This document shows, one piece after another, positions 1 to 8,294 of a DNA stretch of 64,000 nucleotides (position 1 is the stretch's first letter; every line of letters begins with the position of its first letter). This DNA is from an uncultured Paracoccaceae bacterium. Its GTDB lineage: Bacteria; Pseudomonadota; Alphaproteobacteria; Rhodobacterales; Rhodobacteraceae. The notes beneath the pieces are model-generated. The model did not search any database and was not told the DNA's origin. It worked only from the letters and a program-made list of their open reading frames with translations. Both the position numbers and the translations under genes were made by a program. The DNA is taken from positions 310,001-374,000 of the forward strand of contig CANLVD010000001.1 in the NCBI GenBank assembly GCA_947494445.1. Reading direction: 5' to 3'.

Positions 1-855
1 TCGAGCATTCTGCCGATCCGCACATCCTCGCGAGAGGATGGCCAGATTGCCCTGTATTCAGGAAACGGTGCGACGCTCGTTGATGGTCTGGTCGCCGAAA
101 TTGGATTTTCGCCGACGCCGATAATCACTTCAAACATGACGATCGACAACGGCATGCTGTCCGGACTTACGCTCAATGGCAGGCCGATTCCGGTGGGCAA
201 TGGCGACGGACCTCTGGATGGAGGCAGCCTTTCCGCTCAGTTTGAAATCCGCGACAGCCTGGCGCCAGCCTTCGACGCTGAACTGGACGCCCTGACCGGT
301 GATCTGATCTCCAGGTTTCAGGATCCAGCAATTGACCCTTCCATGGATCCGGCCGCAATCCCCGCACAAGCTGGCCTATTCACAGATGCCGGCCTGTCGT
401 TTGATCCCACGTTGCAACAGGGTCTGGCGTCTCGGATATCGGTCAACACGGCCGTGGACCCGTCCAGCGGCGGTGATCTCTGGCGGTTGCGTGACGGCAT
501 CTATGCTGCCGCCCAGGGTGATGTAGGGGAGAATGGTGTTCTTGTCGCCATGACCAACGCATTCGGAGATATGCGAACACCACCGGCAGGTTCCGGCTTG
601 CAGGTTGGTGCATCTTTTGCCGGTTTCGTCTCTGAAATGTCGTCCAATCTCTTTGGAGAAGCGATGCAAGCCGGAGAGAAATCTTCCTATCTTGGATCCT
701 ACAACGATGTCCTTCGGTCAGAAGAAGCGTCGATCAGTGGCGTTGATACGGACCGCGAACTTCAGCAGCTGATCCTGATTGAACAAGCCTATGCGGCCAA
801 TGCCCGGGTGATTTCTGTTGCTGACAATCTGATCCGCAGTTTGCTGGAGATCTGA
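1..855 (+). CDS. flgK: Flagellar hook-associated protein 1 (FlgK), C-terminal part
   Basis: The reading frame is open from the first base of the window, so the gene starts upstream and only about 284 codons are visible. FlgK is the first of the two proteins joining the flagellar hook to the filament. It is exported through the flagellar type III apparatus and sits at the distal hook end. The last 40 residues have the classic rod/hook C-terminal signature (LILIEQAYAANARVISVADN), an amphipathic helix that packs into the axial structure. flgL starts one base after the stop codon, so the two are almost certainly co-transcribed and translationally coupled. The identification rests on this C-terminus and on the flgL-flgI neighbours. 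Confidence 0.9.
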   Translation, partial: SSILPIRTSSREDGQIALYSGNGATLVDGLVAEIGFSPTPIITSNMTIDNGMLSGLTLNGRPIPVGNGDGPLDGGSLSAQFEIRDSLAPAFDAELDALTGDLISRFQDPAIDPSMDPAAIPAQAGLFTDAGLSFDPTLQQGLASRISVNTAVDPSSGGDLWRLRDGIYAAAQGDVGENGVLVAMTNAFGDMRTPPAGSGLQVGASFAGFVSEMSSNLFGEAMQAGEKSSYLGSYNDVLRSEEASISGVDTDRELQQLILIEQAYAANARVISVADNLIRSLLEI

Positions 856-856
856 G

Positions 857-1864
857 ATGAATTTCATGCCCCTTCCTGATCTGGCATTGAACCGCCTGCA
901 ACAAAGCCAGGTAAGCAATCTTCGCGCCGAACTGCAAACAGCATCGCAGGAACTGACCACCGGTCTGTCTGCGGATCCAGCAGCAAAACTAAATGGCAAT
1001 CTGGCACCCCTGCTGGCAATTGACCGGTCCCTCGCTTTGTCAGATCAACGGATCGCGGATCTGTCTCTGGCATCCAACAAGGCCGGCTTTGCTCAGGCAC
1101 AACTTTCCACCCTGTCGGACCTAGCGGATCGAACCGGCCTTGATCTGATTTCGGCCGTTTCCTCAGGTGATGTGGTCTCGACCAATGCAATTGCCGGTCA
1201 GGCGAGAACTGCACTGGATACGGTTTTCGGAACACTCAACGCCACCTATGCCGGCAGATCACTCTTCTCGGGAGCAGCCGAGGATCGCCCTGCATTGACG
1301 GGCGTCGATCAACTGGTTGCCGATGTGGCGGCCATCATCGATGCGGGGCCAACTCCGGCAGATGCGGAAGCTGCGATTGAAGTCTATTTCAATGACCCAA
1401 CTGGCGGGTTCTCGACAACGATTTACGCAGGATCAACATCGGCTGCACCCTCTGTAGCACTGGATGATCAGGCCCGCCTTGCCTTTCTGCCAAGGGCAGA
1501 TGACCAGTCTGTCCGTGATCTTTTACGCGGGTTGGCGACGACTGCGGCTGTGGCGTCCGGGGCGGGTGCCGCTGATCCGTCCAATCTGTCCGCCCTGTTG
1601 GAACAGGCCGGGCGGCAGGTTTTCAGTGCCAAAACAGCTATTGTCGCCCTGAAAGCAGAGCTGGGGGTTTCCGAAGAAAAACTCGATGAATCACTCGGTT
1701 TTCAAACCTCCCTGTCCCAGACGCTTGCGATGTCCCGAAATGACCTGGTCGCGGTTGATCCATATGCCGCAGCCACACGATTCACCGCATTGGAAGGTCA
1801 ACTGGCCTCACTGTATACTGTAACCGCACGGCTGAGTGGCCTTCGGTTGACCAACTTCCTTTAA
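857..1864 (+). CDS. flgL: Flagellar hook-associated protein 3 (FlgL)
   Basis: 335 residues, the usual size for an alphaproteobacterial FlgL, the second hook-filament junction protein. The N-terminus is a long helical flagellin-like segment (residues 10-90, rich in heptad-like Leu, Ala and Gln), followed by the recognisable YAGRSLFSG motif near residue 130. The C-terminus is again helical (residues 270-335), as expected for a flagellin-fold protein whose two ends pair in a coiled coil. The ATG lies one base after the flgK stop and flgI follows after 4 bp, giving a tight flgK-flgL-flgI operon. The flgK context makes FlgL far more likely than a flagellin. Confidence 0.9.
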   Translation: MNFMPLPDLALNRLQQSQVSNLRAELQTASQELTTGLSADPAAKLNGNLAPLLAIDRSLALSDQRIADLSLASNKAGFAQAQLSTLSDLADRTGLDLISAVSSGDVVSTNAIAGQARTALDTVFGTLNATYAGRSLFSGAAEDRPALTGVDQLVADVAAIIDAGPTPADAEAAIEVYFNDPTGGFSTTIYAGSTSAAPSVALDDQARLAFLPRADDQSVRDLLRGLATTAAVASGAGAADPSNLSALLEQAGRQVFSAKTAIVALKAELGVSEEKLDESLGFQTSLSQTLAMSRNDLVAVDPYAAATRFTALEGQLASLYTVTARLSGLRLTNFL

Positions 1865-1868
1865 GGAT

Positions 1869-2984
1869 ATGAGCTTGATCAGATTCCTGAGCTGCCTTCT
1901 CGCCTTTGCGTTCTTCCTTCCTGGCTTGGGCCAGGCCAACTCTGCGCGGATCAAGGATCTGGTGGAATTCGATGGTGTCAGGGGTAATGATCTTGTCGGC
2001 TATGGTCTGGTTGTGGGTTTGAATGGCACCGGTGACAGTCTGCGCAATGCGCCTTTTACCGAAGAGGCCATGGTCAACCTGTTGGAACGACTGGGGATCA
2101 ACGTCACTGGCGAGCAGTTCAGAGCTAAAAATGTTGCAGCCGTTCTGGTGACAGGTGCCTTGCCGCCCTTTGCCCGCACAGGTGGAAAGATCGATGTTAC
2201 GGTTTCAACAATTGGTGATGCCAAAAGCTTGCTTGGCGGCACCTTGGTGATGACCCCCCTCAATGCAGCTGACGGAGAAATATATGCGGTGTCCCAAGGG
2301 TCTGTCATCGCAGGTGGTGCCAGCGCGCAAGGGGATGCAGGGTCCGTGGTACAAGGCGTGCCGACGTCTGGAGTGATCCCTTCAGGTGCGCGCGTTGAGC
2401 GCGAGGTTGACTTCGACTTCAATGCTTTCCGCGAGATCCGACTGGCGTTGCGAAACCCGGACTTCACGACCGCGTCGCGCATTGAACAGGTGATCAATCG
2501 TACCTTGCGATCAACGGTCGCGACCATGCTGGATAGCGGTACGGTTCAATTGGATCTGACAAGCCGGAATTTGCCGCCATTACCGCAGCTTATCAGCCGA
2601 TTGGAAAACCTGGAGGTCGAACCTGATCAGAAAGCGCGCGTTGTGGTCGATCAACGGTCCGGGACGATTGTGCTGGGGTCAGATGTCAGGATTTCCCGGG
2701 TGGCGGTTTCCCAGGGAAATCTGACATTGCGGGTGCAGGAGACGCCGCTTGTGGTGCAGCCCAATCCGTTCTCCGTTGACGGTGAGCCCATCGTTGTTCC
2801 AAGAACTTCGGTGGAACTTGATGCTGATCCAGGGACACAGCTTGCACTGGTTGAGACTTCGGTTTCGCTGCCGGAGGTCATACAGGGCCTGAATGCCCTT
2901 GGTGTCGCACCGCGTGATATGATCGACATCCTGAAGGCGATAAAGGCGGCCGGCGCATTGCACGCGGAATTCATAGTTCAGTAA
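1869..2984 (+). CDS. flgI: Flagellar P-ring protein FlgI
   Basis: 371 residues, matching the FlgI family. A signal peptide (residues 1-23, ending LGQA) directs Sec export to the periplasm, where FlgI forms the P-ring around the rod in the peptidoglycan. Diagnostic stretches are DLVEFDGVRGNDLVGYGLVV near residue 32 and the C-terminal LNALGVAPRDMIDILKAIK. It starts 4 bp after flgL with an overlapping AGGAT ribosome site. It is the last flagellar gene here; the next gene belongs to queuosine metabolism, so this is the end of the flagellar cluster. Confidence 0.95.
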   Translation: MSLIRFLSCLLAFAFFLPGLGQANSARIKDLVEFDGVRGNDLVGYGLVVGLNGTGDSLRNAPFTEEAMVNLLERLGINVTGEQFRAKNVAAVLVTGALPPFARTGGKIDVTVSTIGDAKSLLGGTLVMTPLNAADGEIYAVSQGSVIAGGASAQGDAGSVVQGVPTSGVIPSGARVEREVDFDFNAFREIRLALRNPDFTTASRIEQVINRTLRSTVATMLDSGTVQLDLTSRNLPPLPQLISRLENLEVEPDQKARVVVDQRSGTIVLGSDVRISRVAVSQGNLTLRVQETPLVVQPNPFSVDGEPIVVPRTSVELDADPGTQLALVETSVSLPEVIQGLNALGVAPRDMIDILKAIKAAGALHAEFIVQ

Positions 2985-3038
2985 GCAACCCTCTGGCCGA
3001 ATTGTCCCTTGCCCTGACAGAAGAAGCCCTTTAAGCGA

Positions 3039-3083
3039 GGCGACCTGATCTGAAGTCGCCGCAACCTTCTATAAAAAACGGGC
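3039..3083 (+). promoter_or_regulatory. Probable preQ1-I riboswitch upstream of the queuosine-precursor transporter
   Basis: Just before the transporter ATG (3092) a short stem GAAG/CTTC (3052-3055 with 3066-3069) encloses the loop TCGCCGCAAC. It is followed by the A-rich tail TATAAAAAACGGGC, the layout of class preQ1-I aptamers. From memory, the loop resembles the Thermoanaerobacter aptamer and the tail the Bacillus queC aptamer. The GGG of the tail is also the only Shine-Dalgarno-like sequence, so ligand-stabilised pseudoknot pairing would hide it and repress translation. An alternative hairpin, GGCGAC (3039-3044) with GTCGCC (3055-3060), competes for the aptamer loop. The P1 stem has only four clear pairs, so the call is probable. 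Confidence 0.6.
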
Positions 3084-3091
3084 AAACTGAC

Positions 3092-3718
3092 ATGACACAT
3101 ATTTTCTGGGCCGGGGTTCTGGCCATGGCCATCGTTGTGGTGGCCTCGAACATTCTGGTGCAATTCCTGTTCGGCAACTGGCTGACATGGGGTGCATTCA
3201 CATATCCCATCGCCTTTCTGGTGACGGACATTCTCAACCGGATCCATGGTCCGACCATTGCGCGGAAAGTGATTTTCGTAGGCTTTGGCGTCGGCGTGAT
3301 CTGCTCGCTGATCGGGACCCAGATCATTGGTGAGTTCGGGCCACTGGTGACACTGCGCATTGCCATCGGTTCCGGTCTGGCGTTTCTGCTGGCCCAGTTG
3401 CTCGACGTATCGATCTTCTCTCGTCTGCGCGACACTGGTTGGTGGAAGGCGCCTCTGGTCAGCAGCATCGTAGGGGGTGCCGTGGATACTGCGCTGTTTT
3501 TCTCGATCGCCTTCTCCGCAAGCCTGTCGTTCATTCATCCCGGAACGGACGTCAGCTGGGCCGGTGACGCGGTGCCTTTGCTGGGCGCTGGCCCCCTGGC
3601 GCCGCTTTGGGTCAGCCTTGCGGTTGCGGACTATCTGGTGAAGTTGTCCATCGCGCTGATTGCACTCATTCCGTTCAGGGTGATCACTTCGAAACTGGGA
3701 AACACGCAAATGGTTTGA
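3092..3718 (+). CDS. yhhQ: Queuosine precursor transporter (YhhQ/VUT family)
   Basis: 208 residues with about six hydrophobic membrane segments; COG1738 (VUT/YhhQ) inner-membrane protein, known in E. coli to take up preQ0/preQ1 for tRNA queuosine synthesis. Family features include FLVTDILNRIHG near residue 48, LLAQLLDVSIFSRLR near residue 105 and the WWKAPLVSS..GGAVDTALFF segment. A candidate preQ1-I riboswitch lies directly upstream, which fits a salvage transporter repressed when precursor is plentiful. The gene stands alone between flgI and arfB. The substrate is assigned from the family and the riboswitch. Confidence 0.85.
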   Translation: MTHIFWAGVLAMAIVVVASNILVQFLFGNWLTWGAFTYPIAFLVTDILNRIHGPTIARKVIFVGFGVGVICSLIGTQIIGEFGPLVTLRIAIGSGLAFLLAQLLDVSIFSRLRDTGWWKAPLVSSIVGGAVDTALFFSIAFSASLSFIHPGTDVSWAGDAVPLLGAGPLAPLWVSLAVADYLVKLSIALIALIPFRVITSKLGNTQMV

Positions 3719-3777
3719 CTTCTGCGCGGATTGTGGCAGCCTGCAAACAACTGCAACAATCGAAAGGAGGTGATCCA

Positions 3778-3834
3778 ATGTCTCATGGGATTTTGGAGAG
3801 TGTGATCGGAACCAAGCTGGAGACTGAGATCTGA
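3778..3834 (+). CDS. 18-residue mini-ORF with an extended perfect Shine-Dalgarno
   Basis: A short reading frame (MSHGILESVIGTKLETEI) begins six bases after AAAGGAGGTGA; the whole stretch AAAGGAGGTGATCCA is complementary to the very 3' end of 16S rRNA, far more than a normal ribosome site. After the stop come small hairpins (ACAAGG-CAGC-CCTTGT at about 3835-3850 and a second near 3870-3890), then a strong terminator (3916-3946) ending 13 bp before arfB. The layout suggests a leader peptide with attenuation of arfB, or an independent short transcript. I do not recognise the peptide; it lacks runs of any amino acid that would point to a classical biosynthetic attenuator. Confidence 0.5.
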   Translation: MSHGILESVIGTKLETEI

Positions 3835-3915
3835 CAAGGCAGCCCTTGTCGACCTGAATTCAGCCCGAGGTCTGAGGGTCTCACCGACCCGCCTCCAAAG
3901 CTCAGATTGAACTGG

Positions 3916-3946
3916 AAAAGGCCGCAGCCCGCTGTGGCCTTTTCTC
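3916..3946 (+). terminator. Rho-independent terminator upstream of arfB
   Basis: AAAAGGCCGCAG pairs with CTGTGGCCTTTT (12 bp, one G-U) around a CCCG loop, followed by TTTTCTCTT. It ends 13 bp before the arfB ATG, so it either ends the yhhQ/mini-ORF transcript or attenuates arfB. Confidence 0.85.
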
Positions 3947-3959
3947 TTGGACCGAACCG

Positions 3960-4382
3960 ATGATCAGAATAACCGATACGATCAGCCTTCAGGATTGGGA
4001 AGTGACGGAAGTGTTTTCGCGCGCGTCCGGTCCCGGAGGGCAGAATGTGAACAAGGTCAACACGGCCGTCACCCTCAGATTTGAGGCCGCCCGCAGTCCC
4101 AATTTGCCCGATGACGCGAAGGCGCGGCTGAAGCGGCTGGCCGGACGCCGGTGGACAACCGATGGCGCCATTGTGATCTTCTCGCAGAAGCACCGTTCTC
4201 AGGCAGCCAATCGCGAAGATGCCGAGAAGAAGTTGCGTGCCCTTGTTGCCGAGGCTCTGGTCCGCCCGAAATACCGGCGAAAGACCCGCCCCACACTGGC
4301 GTCGAAAAAACGGCGGCTGGAGGCGAAATCCCAGCGTGGTCAGATCAAATCCCTCAGGGGCGCTGTGCGCAATGAGGATTGA
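3960..4382 (+). CDS. arfB: Alternative ribosome-rescue factor ArfB (peptidyl-tRNA hydrolase)
   Basis: 140 residues, the size of ArfB/YaeJ (the class I release-factor-like family). The catalytic GGQ motif is at residues 26-28 in SRASGPGGQNVNKVNT, and the tail (residues 100-140) is strongly basic and lysine/arginine rich. In E. coli ArfB that tail enters the empty mRNA channel of stalled ribosomes while GGQ hydrolyses the peptidyl-tRNA. There is no codon-recognition domain, which separates it from prfA/prfB products. A terminator and an 18-codon mini-ORF lie directly upstream, suggesting unusual control. The downstream AEC transporter gene is 42 bp away. Confidence 0.9.
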   Translation: MIRITDTISLQDWEVTEVFSRASGPGGQNVNKVNTAVTLRFEAARSPNLPDDAKARLKRLAGRRWTTDGAIVIFSQKHRSQAANREDAEKKLRALVAEALVRPKYRRKTRPTLASKKRRLEAKSQRGQIKSLRGAVRNED

Positions 4383-4424
4383 TCGCTCTGATGGGCCACT
4401 AATCCATACTGAACTGGACAGGCT

Positions 4425-5348
4425 GTGATCGGCATCTTCCTTGAAACCCTGCCGTTCTTCCTGCTGATCGCTTGCGGCTATGGCGCAGCGTTCGGAGGGG
4501 TTTTTTCCGGTCAGGCGGTCGCGCATCTGACGAAGTTCGTGTTCTACTTCGCGCTCTCGGCCATGTTGTTCAGTTTTGCATCGAGCCTGTCGTTTCAGGA
4601 AATTTTCGATCCGGATTTCGCGTTGGCCTACACCTCGGCCACTGCCCTTGTTTACGCCGTGGTGTTTGCTGCGGCCATTTTGCGCAAGACCGGAGCCGCA
4701 GAAGCCGCTGTCGAGGCGCATTCGGCAATCATCGGTAACATCGGGTTTCTGGGACTGCCGATGCTGGTTTTGCTGTTGGGTCCTGCTGCGGCAGGTCCGC
4801 TTCTGTTGCTGGTGGCGATCGATCTGATCCTGTTTGGATCCGTGATCGTGATTGTCATCACACTCAGCCGGGGCGGCGCACCCGGCATCGGAGTATTCAA
4901 GACAATCGGTGGAGGATTGGTCCGAAATCCAATGATCGTGTCCATGGCGGCGGGGCTGATCTGGTCGGCGCTGGGCCTGTCGACACCCGGGCCAATTGCA
5001 GAGTTTCTGACACTCTTGGGTGCCGCAGCCACGCCTTGCGCCTTGTTTGCAATCGGCGCGTCGCTCGCCGACAAATCGGCGGAACGGGTCAGCGTGGCGA
5101 TCTGGTTGTCACTTGCAAAGCTGGTGCTGCACCCCGGTCTGATTGCCATCAGTGCGCTTTGGATTTTCGAGGTCGAACCCTTTGCCGCCAGCGTCATGAT
5201 TTGCTGTGCAGCCATGCCCACGGCGGGCAATGTCTACATTCTGGCGCAACATTACGGCGTCGCGCCAGCACGTGTTTCGTCAACCATTCTGGTGTCCACC
5301 GCAATCAGCGTCGTGACCCTGTCACTGGTAATTGCGATGGTCAGTTGA
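4425..5348 (+). CDS. AEC family (auxin efflux carrier type) transporter
   Basis: 307 residues with about ten hydrophobic segments in the two-halved arrangement of the AEC family (bile/arsenite/riboflavin transporter fold). The family includes malonate and malate permeases and plant PIN-like carriers. Typical features are an N-terminal LPFFLLIACGYG, a GNIGFLGLPM segment near residue 105 and a C-terminal MPTAGNVYILAQHYG crossover motif. A GTG start at 4425 fits the conserved N-terminal helix; no strong ribosome site is visible. The stop codon abuts the stop of the convergent lipoprotein gene with no gap. The substrate cannot be told from sequence. Confidence 0.85.
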   Translation: MIGIFLETLPFFLLIACGYGAAFGGVFSGQAVAHLTKFVFYFALSAMLFSFASSLSFQEIFDPDFALAYTSATALVYAVVFAAAILRKTGAAEAAVEAHSAIIGNIGFLGLPMLVLLLGPAAAGPLLLLVAIDLILFGSVIVIVITLSRGGAPGIGVFKTIGGGLVRNPMIVSMAAGLIWSALGLSTPGPIAEFLTLLGAAATPCALFAIGASLADKSAERVSVAIWLSLAKLVLHPGLIAISALWIFEVEPFAASVMICCAAMPTAGNVYILAQHYGVAPARVSSTILVSTAISVVTLSLVIAMVS

Positions 5349-6014
5349 TCACTGGGTCACAGCAACCGGTTTGATCCGGTAGACCGGTGGTGCCGGGGTC
5401 AGGGGTGCACCGCTGGAAGCCAGCCAGTCACGCGTGACCTGAGCCACCCGGTTGGCAATGCGCACGCGTTGGGTCTGTCCACGATCAACGGCTGCACGCG
5501 CCTCGTCCCCGCGGAGCGCTTCGAGATCCGCGTCGATCTTGAATTCACTGGCCAGAACCGTCCCGGTCGCAGCATCGATCACGTCGATGGAATAGGACAC
5601 ATCATGCCATGCAAAAAGCGCGCCGTTGCGGGCGCGCGGTGTGACCGCGTGAAAAAGGTTCACCTTGACCGCGACATTGACGGGTCTGTTGCCCTTGAGC
5701 GTGGAAAATCCGGTCGCCACTGCGCGGGTCATGATGTCATCGACCTGCGCGCGGCGGTCACCGTCTTCATCACCCCACCAGACAATGCGTTCCTTGGGGA
5801 ACTGCACGTTGGGGTTGGTGGACACGTCAAGCGTGGTGGGTACGGATACCTCAAGCCCTTTCAGGCGCCAACTTTGCACATCACCAGCGCTGGCCTGAAT
5901 GGGAATGGTGAAGGCAACAGGCTCTCCCCCGATCCGGCCGCCCGAAGTCGCGCCGATACAGCCGCTCAACACAAGGGCAAGGACGGGGAGGCCCAGTATA
6001 GTAGTCAATTTCAT
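5349..6014 (-). CDS. Predicted lipoprotein (DUF6778-like)
   Basis: 221 residues with a lipoprotein signal peptide: a hydrophobic N-terminus ending LVLSGC, with Cys19 as the lipidated residue. The rest is a soluble periplasmic domain rich in beta structure, with an FPKERIVWWGDEDGDRR segment near residue 75 that looks family-specific. I recall similar lipoproteins in Rhodobacteraceae grouped as DUF6778, but the function is unknown and the assignment is tentative. The gene is monocistronic, convergent with the AEC transporter (stops form TGATCA) and followed upstream by a Nudix gene on the same strand about 110 bp away. Confidence 0.65.
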   Translation of the reverse strand: MKLTTILGLPVLALVLSGCIGATSGGRIGGEPVAFTIPIQASAGDVQSWRLKGLEVSVPTTLDVSTNPNVQFPKERIVWWGDEDGDRRAQVDDIMTRAVATGFSTLKGNRPVNVAVKVNLFHAVTPRARNGALFAWHDVSYSIDVIDAATGTVLASEFKIDADLEALRGDEARAAVDRGQTQRVRIANRVAQVTRDWLASSGAPLTPAPPVYRIKPVAVTQ

Positions 6015-6122
6015 GTTCTCGACCTCATTTGATCTTCGTTTTCCACGACGATAACGACTTTGCCCCTGTTATCACAGTTAGCCGGGGCTGTCCCAGTGCA
6101 GAATTTCTAACCCTGTAACCGT

Positions 6123-6590
6123 TCAGTCATTGTTAAGTCTGCGCAAGTCCATGGGCAGATCGAAGTAATTTGCCACATGAAGCGCGTCTCCGACCGGACC
6201 AAGCAGGGAAACGGCCGCTTCCGGCGAACATATCATCGCCTCGTGACCGGGTTCGCGGGGCAATCCCTGACAGATGCCGGTCCGGCACAGATAGATGTGG
6301 CAGATCTTGCGCGCCCACATGTCATATTCGGGCATGTAGGTGTAACGCTGGTAGGCGCCCAGACGGCGCAGGACGCGCACGCTCCAGCCGGTTTCCTCCA
6401 GCGCTTCGCGGCTGAGCGCGGGCACCGGGCTTTCGCCGGGGTCTATCCCGCCACCGGGAAGTTGCACCTCGGGGCCGGGATCGGCCTGTTCGGTCAGAAG
6501 CAAGCCATCAGGATGCAGGATCAGACCGTAAACCCCGGCCCGGGTTCGGTAGCTTTGACCAGCAAGGGGGGGTGTTCCAACTCTGCGCAT
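6123..6590 (-). CDS. Nudix hydrolase
   Basis: 155 residues with a complete Nudix box (GX5EX7REUXEEXGU), seen as GGIDPGESP.ALSREALEETGW near residues 47-70, which binds Mg2+ and hydrolyses nucleoside diphosphates linked to another moiety. The segment before it (YGLILHPDGLLL) is the first beta strand of the fold. The substrate is not evident; the MutT/NudH-like size would suit a nucleotide-cleansing or diadenosine-type activity. Divergent from hslO with 119 bp between start codons. Confidence 0.85.
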   Translation of the reverse strand: MRRVGTPPLAGQSYRTRAGVYGLILHPDGLLLTEQADPGPEVQLPGGGIDPGESPVPALSREALEETGWSVRVLRRLGAYQRYTYMPEYDMWARKICHIYLCRTGICQGLPREPGHEAMICSPEAAVSLLGPVGDALHVANYFDLPMDLRRLNND

Positions 6591-6709
6591 TTTGCATGCC
6601 TGTCCTGCATCTTTGGGATATGTGTAGCGCAGGGCATTTGCATATGGAACCGGGCTTGCCTATCTGATCCGTTTCGATCAACCGTTCGCGTGAAGAGGAG
6701 ATGTGAGCC

Positions 6710-7702
6710 ATGAGCACCGAGATTTCCCACAGCTGGGACGATACAATCCTGCCCTTTCAGCTGGACAAGGCAGATATGCGCGGCCGTGTGGCCCGTCTGG
6801 ATGGTGTTCTGGAAACCATAATCAACCAGCATGCCTATCCGCTGCCGGTTGCGGCACTGGCGACAGAGGTTGCCCTTCTGACGGCGCTGATCGGCCAGAC
6901 CGTTCAGTTGAACTGGAAGCTTTCTGTTCAGGTACACGGCGATGGTGCCATACGCCGGATTGCCGCCGATTACTTCGGTCCGACAGCGGAAGCCAAGCCT
7001 GCGCAGCTTCGGGCATGGGCAAGCTTTGATGCGGAGCGGTTGCAACTGGATGCACAGCCCTTTGGTCAGCTTGGATCAGGCATGTTTGCGATCCTGATTG
7101 ATCAGGGCACGGGCGCACAGCCGTATCAGGGGATAACACCGCTTGCGGGCGGCTCTCTGTCCAAATGTGCCGAGACGTATTTTGCGCAATCCGAGCAGTT
7201 GCCAACGGCATTCCAGCTAGGTCTTGCGCAGGAGCTTGGAACCGATGGGCAAGCGCTGTGGCGTTCTGGCGGGATCATGGTGCAGCATATGCCGAAGGCA
7301 GGCATGCATGTGCAGGATGAGGCCAGCGGTGATGGCGGTCTGTTGCAGGCCACGGACATTTTGTCAGGTGATGCATCGGAGAACTGGAACCGGGTGACGA
7401 CCTTGCTGGAAACCGCAGAGCTGACCGAACTGGTCGGGCCGCATGTCGATCCCTCGACGCTGCTTTATCGTTTGTTCAACGAAGAAGGCCCGAGAGTGTT
7501 CGATGTGCAACCGGTCGAGTTTGGCTGCACCTGTGGCCCGGACAAGGTGCGTCAGTCGCTGTCGATCTATTCGGCCAAGGACATCGCAACGATGACCACG
7601 GATGAAGGGATCGTGACGGCTGACTGTCAGTTCTGTGGAGCGCATTACGAAATGGACCCTGCAACTCTGGGGTTCGAGGCGCAAGACAGTGCTGACGCCT
7701 GA
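6710..7702 (+). CDS. hslO: Hsp33 redox-regulated holdase chaperone
   Basis: 330 residues, slightly longer than E. coli Hsp33 (about 290). The C-terminal zinc redox switch is intact: Cys273-x-Cys275 in EFGCTCGPDK and Cys306-x2-Cys309 in TADCQFCGAHY. In this family the four reduced cysteines bind Zn2+; oxidative or heat unfolding forms disulfides and activates the cytosolic holdase that keeps unfolded proteins soluble. A GAAGAGGAG ribosome site lies about 10 bases before the ATG. The overlapping nudix gene and then cca follow, a gene order I recognise from Rhodobacteraceae. Confidence 0.95.
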   Translation: MSTEISHSWDDTILPFQLDKADMRGRVARLDGVLETIINQHAYPLPVAALATEVALLTALIGQTVQLNWKLSVQVHGDGAIRRIAADYFGPTAEAKPAQLRAWASFDAERLQLDAQPFGQLGSGMFAILIDQGTGAQPYQGITPLAGGSLSKCAETYFAQSEQLPTAFQLGLAQELGTDGQALWRSGGIMVQHMPKAGMHVQDEASGDGGLLQATDILSGDASENWNRVTTLLETAELTELVGPHVDPSTLLYRLFNEEGPRVFDVQPVEFGCTCGPDKVRQSLSIYSAKDIATMTTDEGIVTADCQFCGAHYEMDPATLGFEAQDSADA

Positions 7703-8294
7703 TCTGATAAGGGGCGCGCTGGGCAATGGGTCCAGCGCGCCCACTTCTGATTTTGATCTCAATCCCGAGACGCATGGCCTGCTGCCTGAAGGCAGGAAAC
7801 TGCGCAGCGCAGCTGTTCTGATCCCCTTGATCGCAGGCAATGCCGGTCTTGATGTGATCCTGACCCGGCGATCGGCTGCGTTGAAGCATCATCCGGGCCA
7901 GATCGCTTTTCCTGGCGGCAAGCAGGACGCAGGCGATCCGACTGTTCTGGACACGGCCCTGCGGGAAGCACGTGAAGAGATCGGACTGGATCCCGCGCTG
8001 ATCACACCGTTGGGGCAGATGGACCCCCATGAGACCGTGACCGGCTTTCAGGTCACGCCTGTGGCCGGGCTGATCACGGCGGAATTCACCGCGATCCCGG
8101 AACTGGGCGAGGTCGAGGAGGTGTTTCGCGTGCCTCTGTCTCATGTCCTGAAACCGGAGAATTTTCAGGTTCATGGCCGCATCTGGCGTGGTCACATGCG
8201 CCGCTACTATGCTGTACCTTACGGTCCCTATTACATCTGGGGTGCAACCGCGCGGATTCTGCGAGCACTGGCTGAACAGGTCCGCAGTCCGTGA
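7689..8294 (+). CDS. CoA pyrophosphatase-type Nudix hydrolase
   Basis: 201 residues from the GTG at 7689, chosen because it overlaps hslO by only 14 bp and has GAGG about 10 bases upstream; an earlier GTG at 7635 would force a long overlap. The Nudix box is of the CoA-pyrophosphatase (NudL/YeaB) subtype: FPGGKQDAGD..VLDTALREAREEIGL, preceded by the family motif VILTRRSAALKHHPGQIAFP (UPF0035). Such enzymes hydrolyse CoA and derivatives to 3',5'-ADP and phosphopantetheine. Its stop overlaps the cca start, so hslO, this gene and cca form one operon. Confidence 0.85.
   Translation: MLTPDLIRGALGNGSSAPTSDFDLNPETHGLLPEGRKLRSAAVLIPLIAGNAGLDVILTRRSAALKHHPGQIAFPGGKQDAGDPTVLDTALREAREEIGLDPALITPLGQMDPHETVTGFQVTPVAGLITAEFTAIPELGEVEEVFRVPLSHVLKPENFQVHGRIWRGHMRRYYAVPYGPYYIWGATARILRALAEQVRSP

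Noticed and set aside
2978-3778. Long minus-strand open frame opposite the queuosine transporter
   Set aside because: Shadow of the GC-rich gene: no signal, family or ribosome site, while the plus-strand frame is a clear membrane protein.
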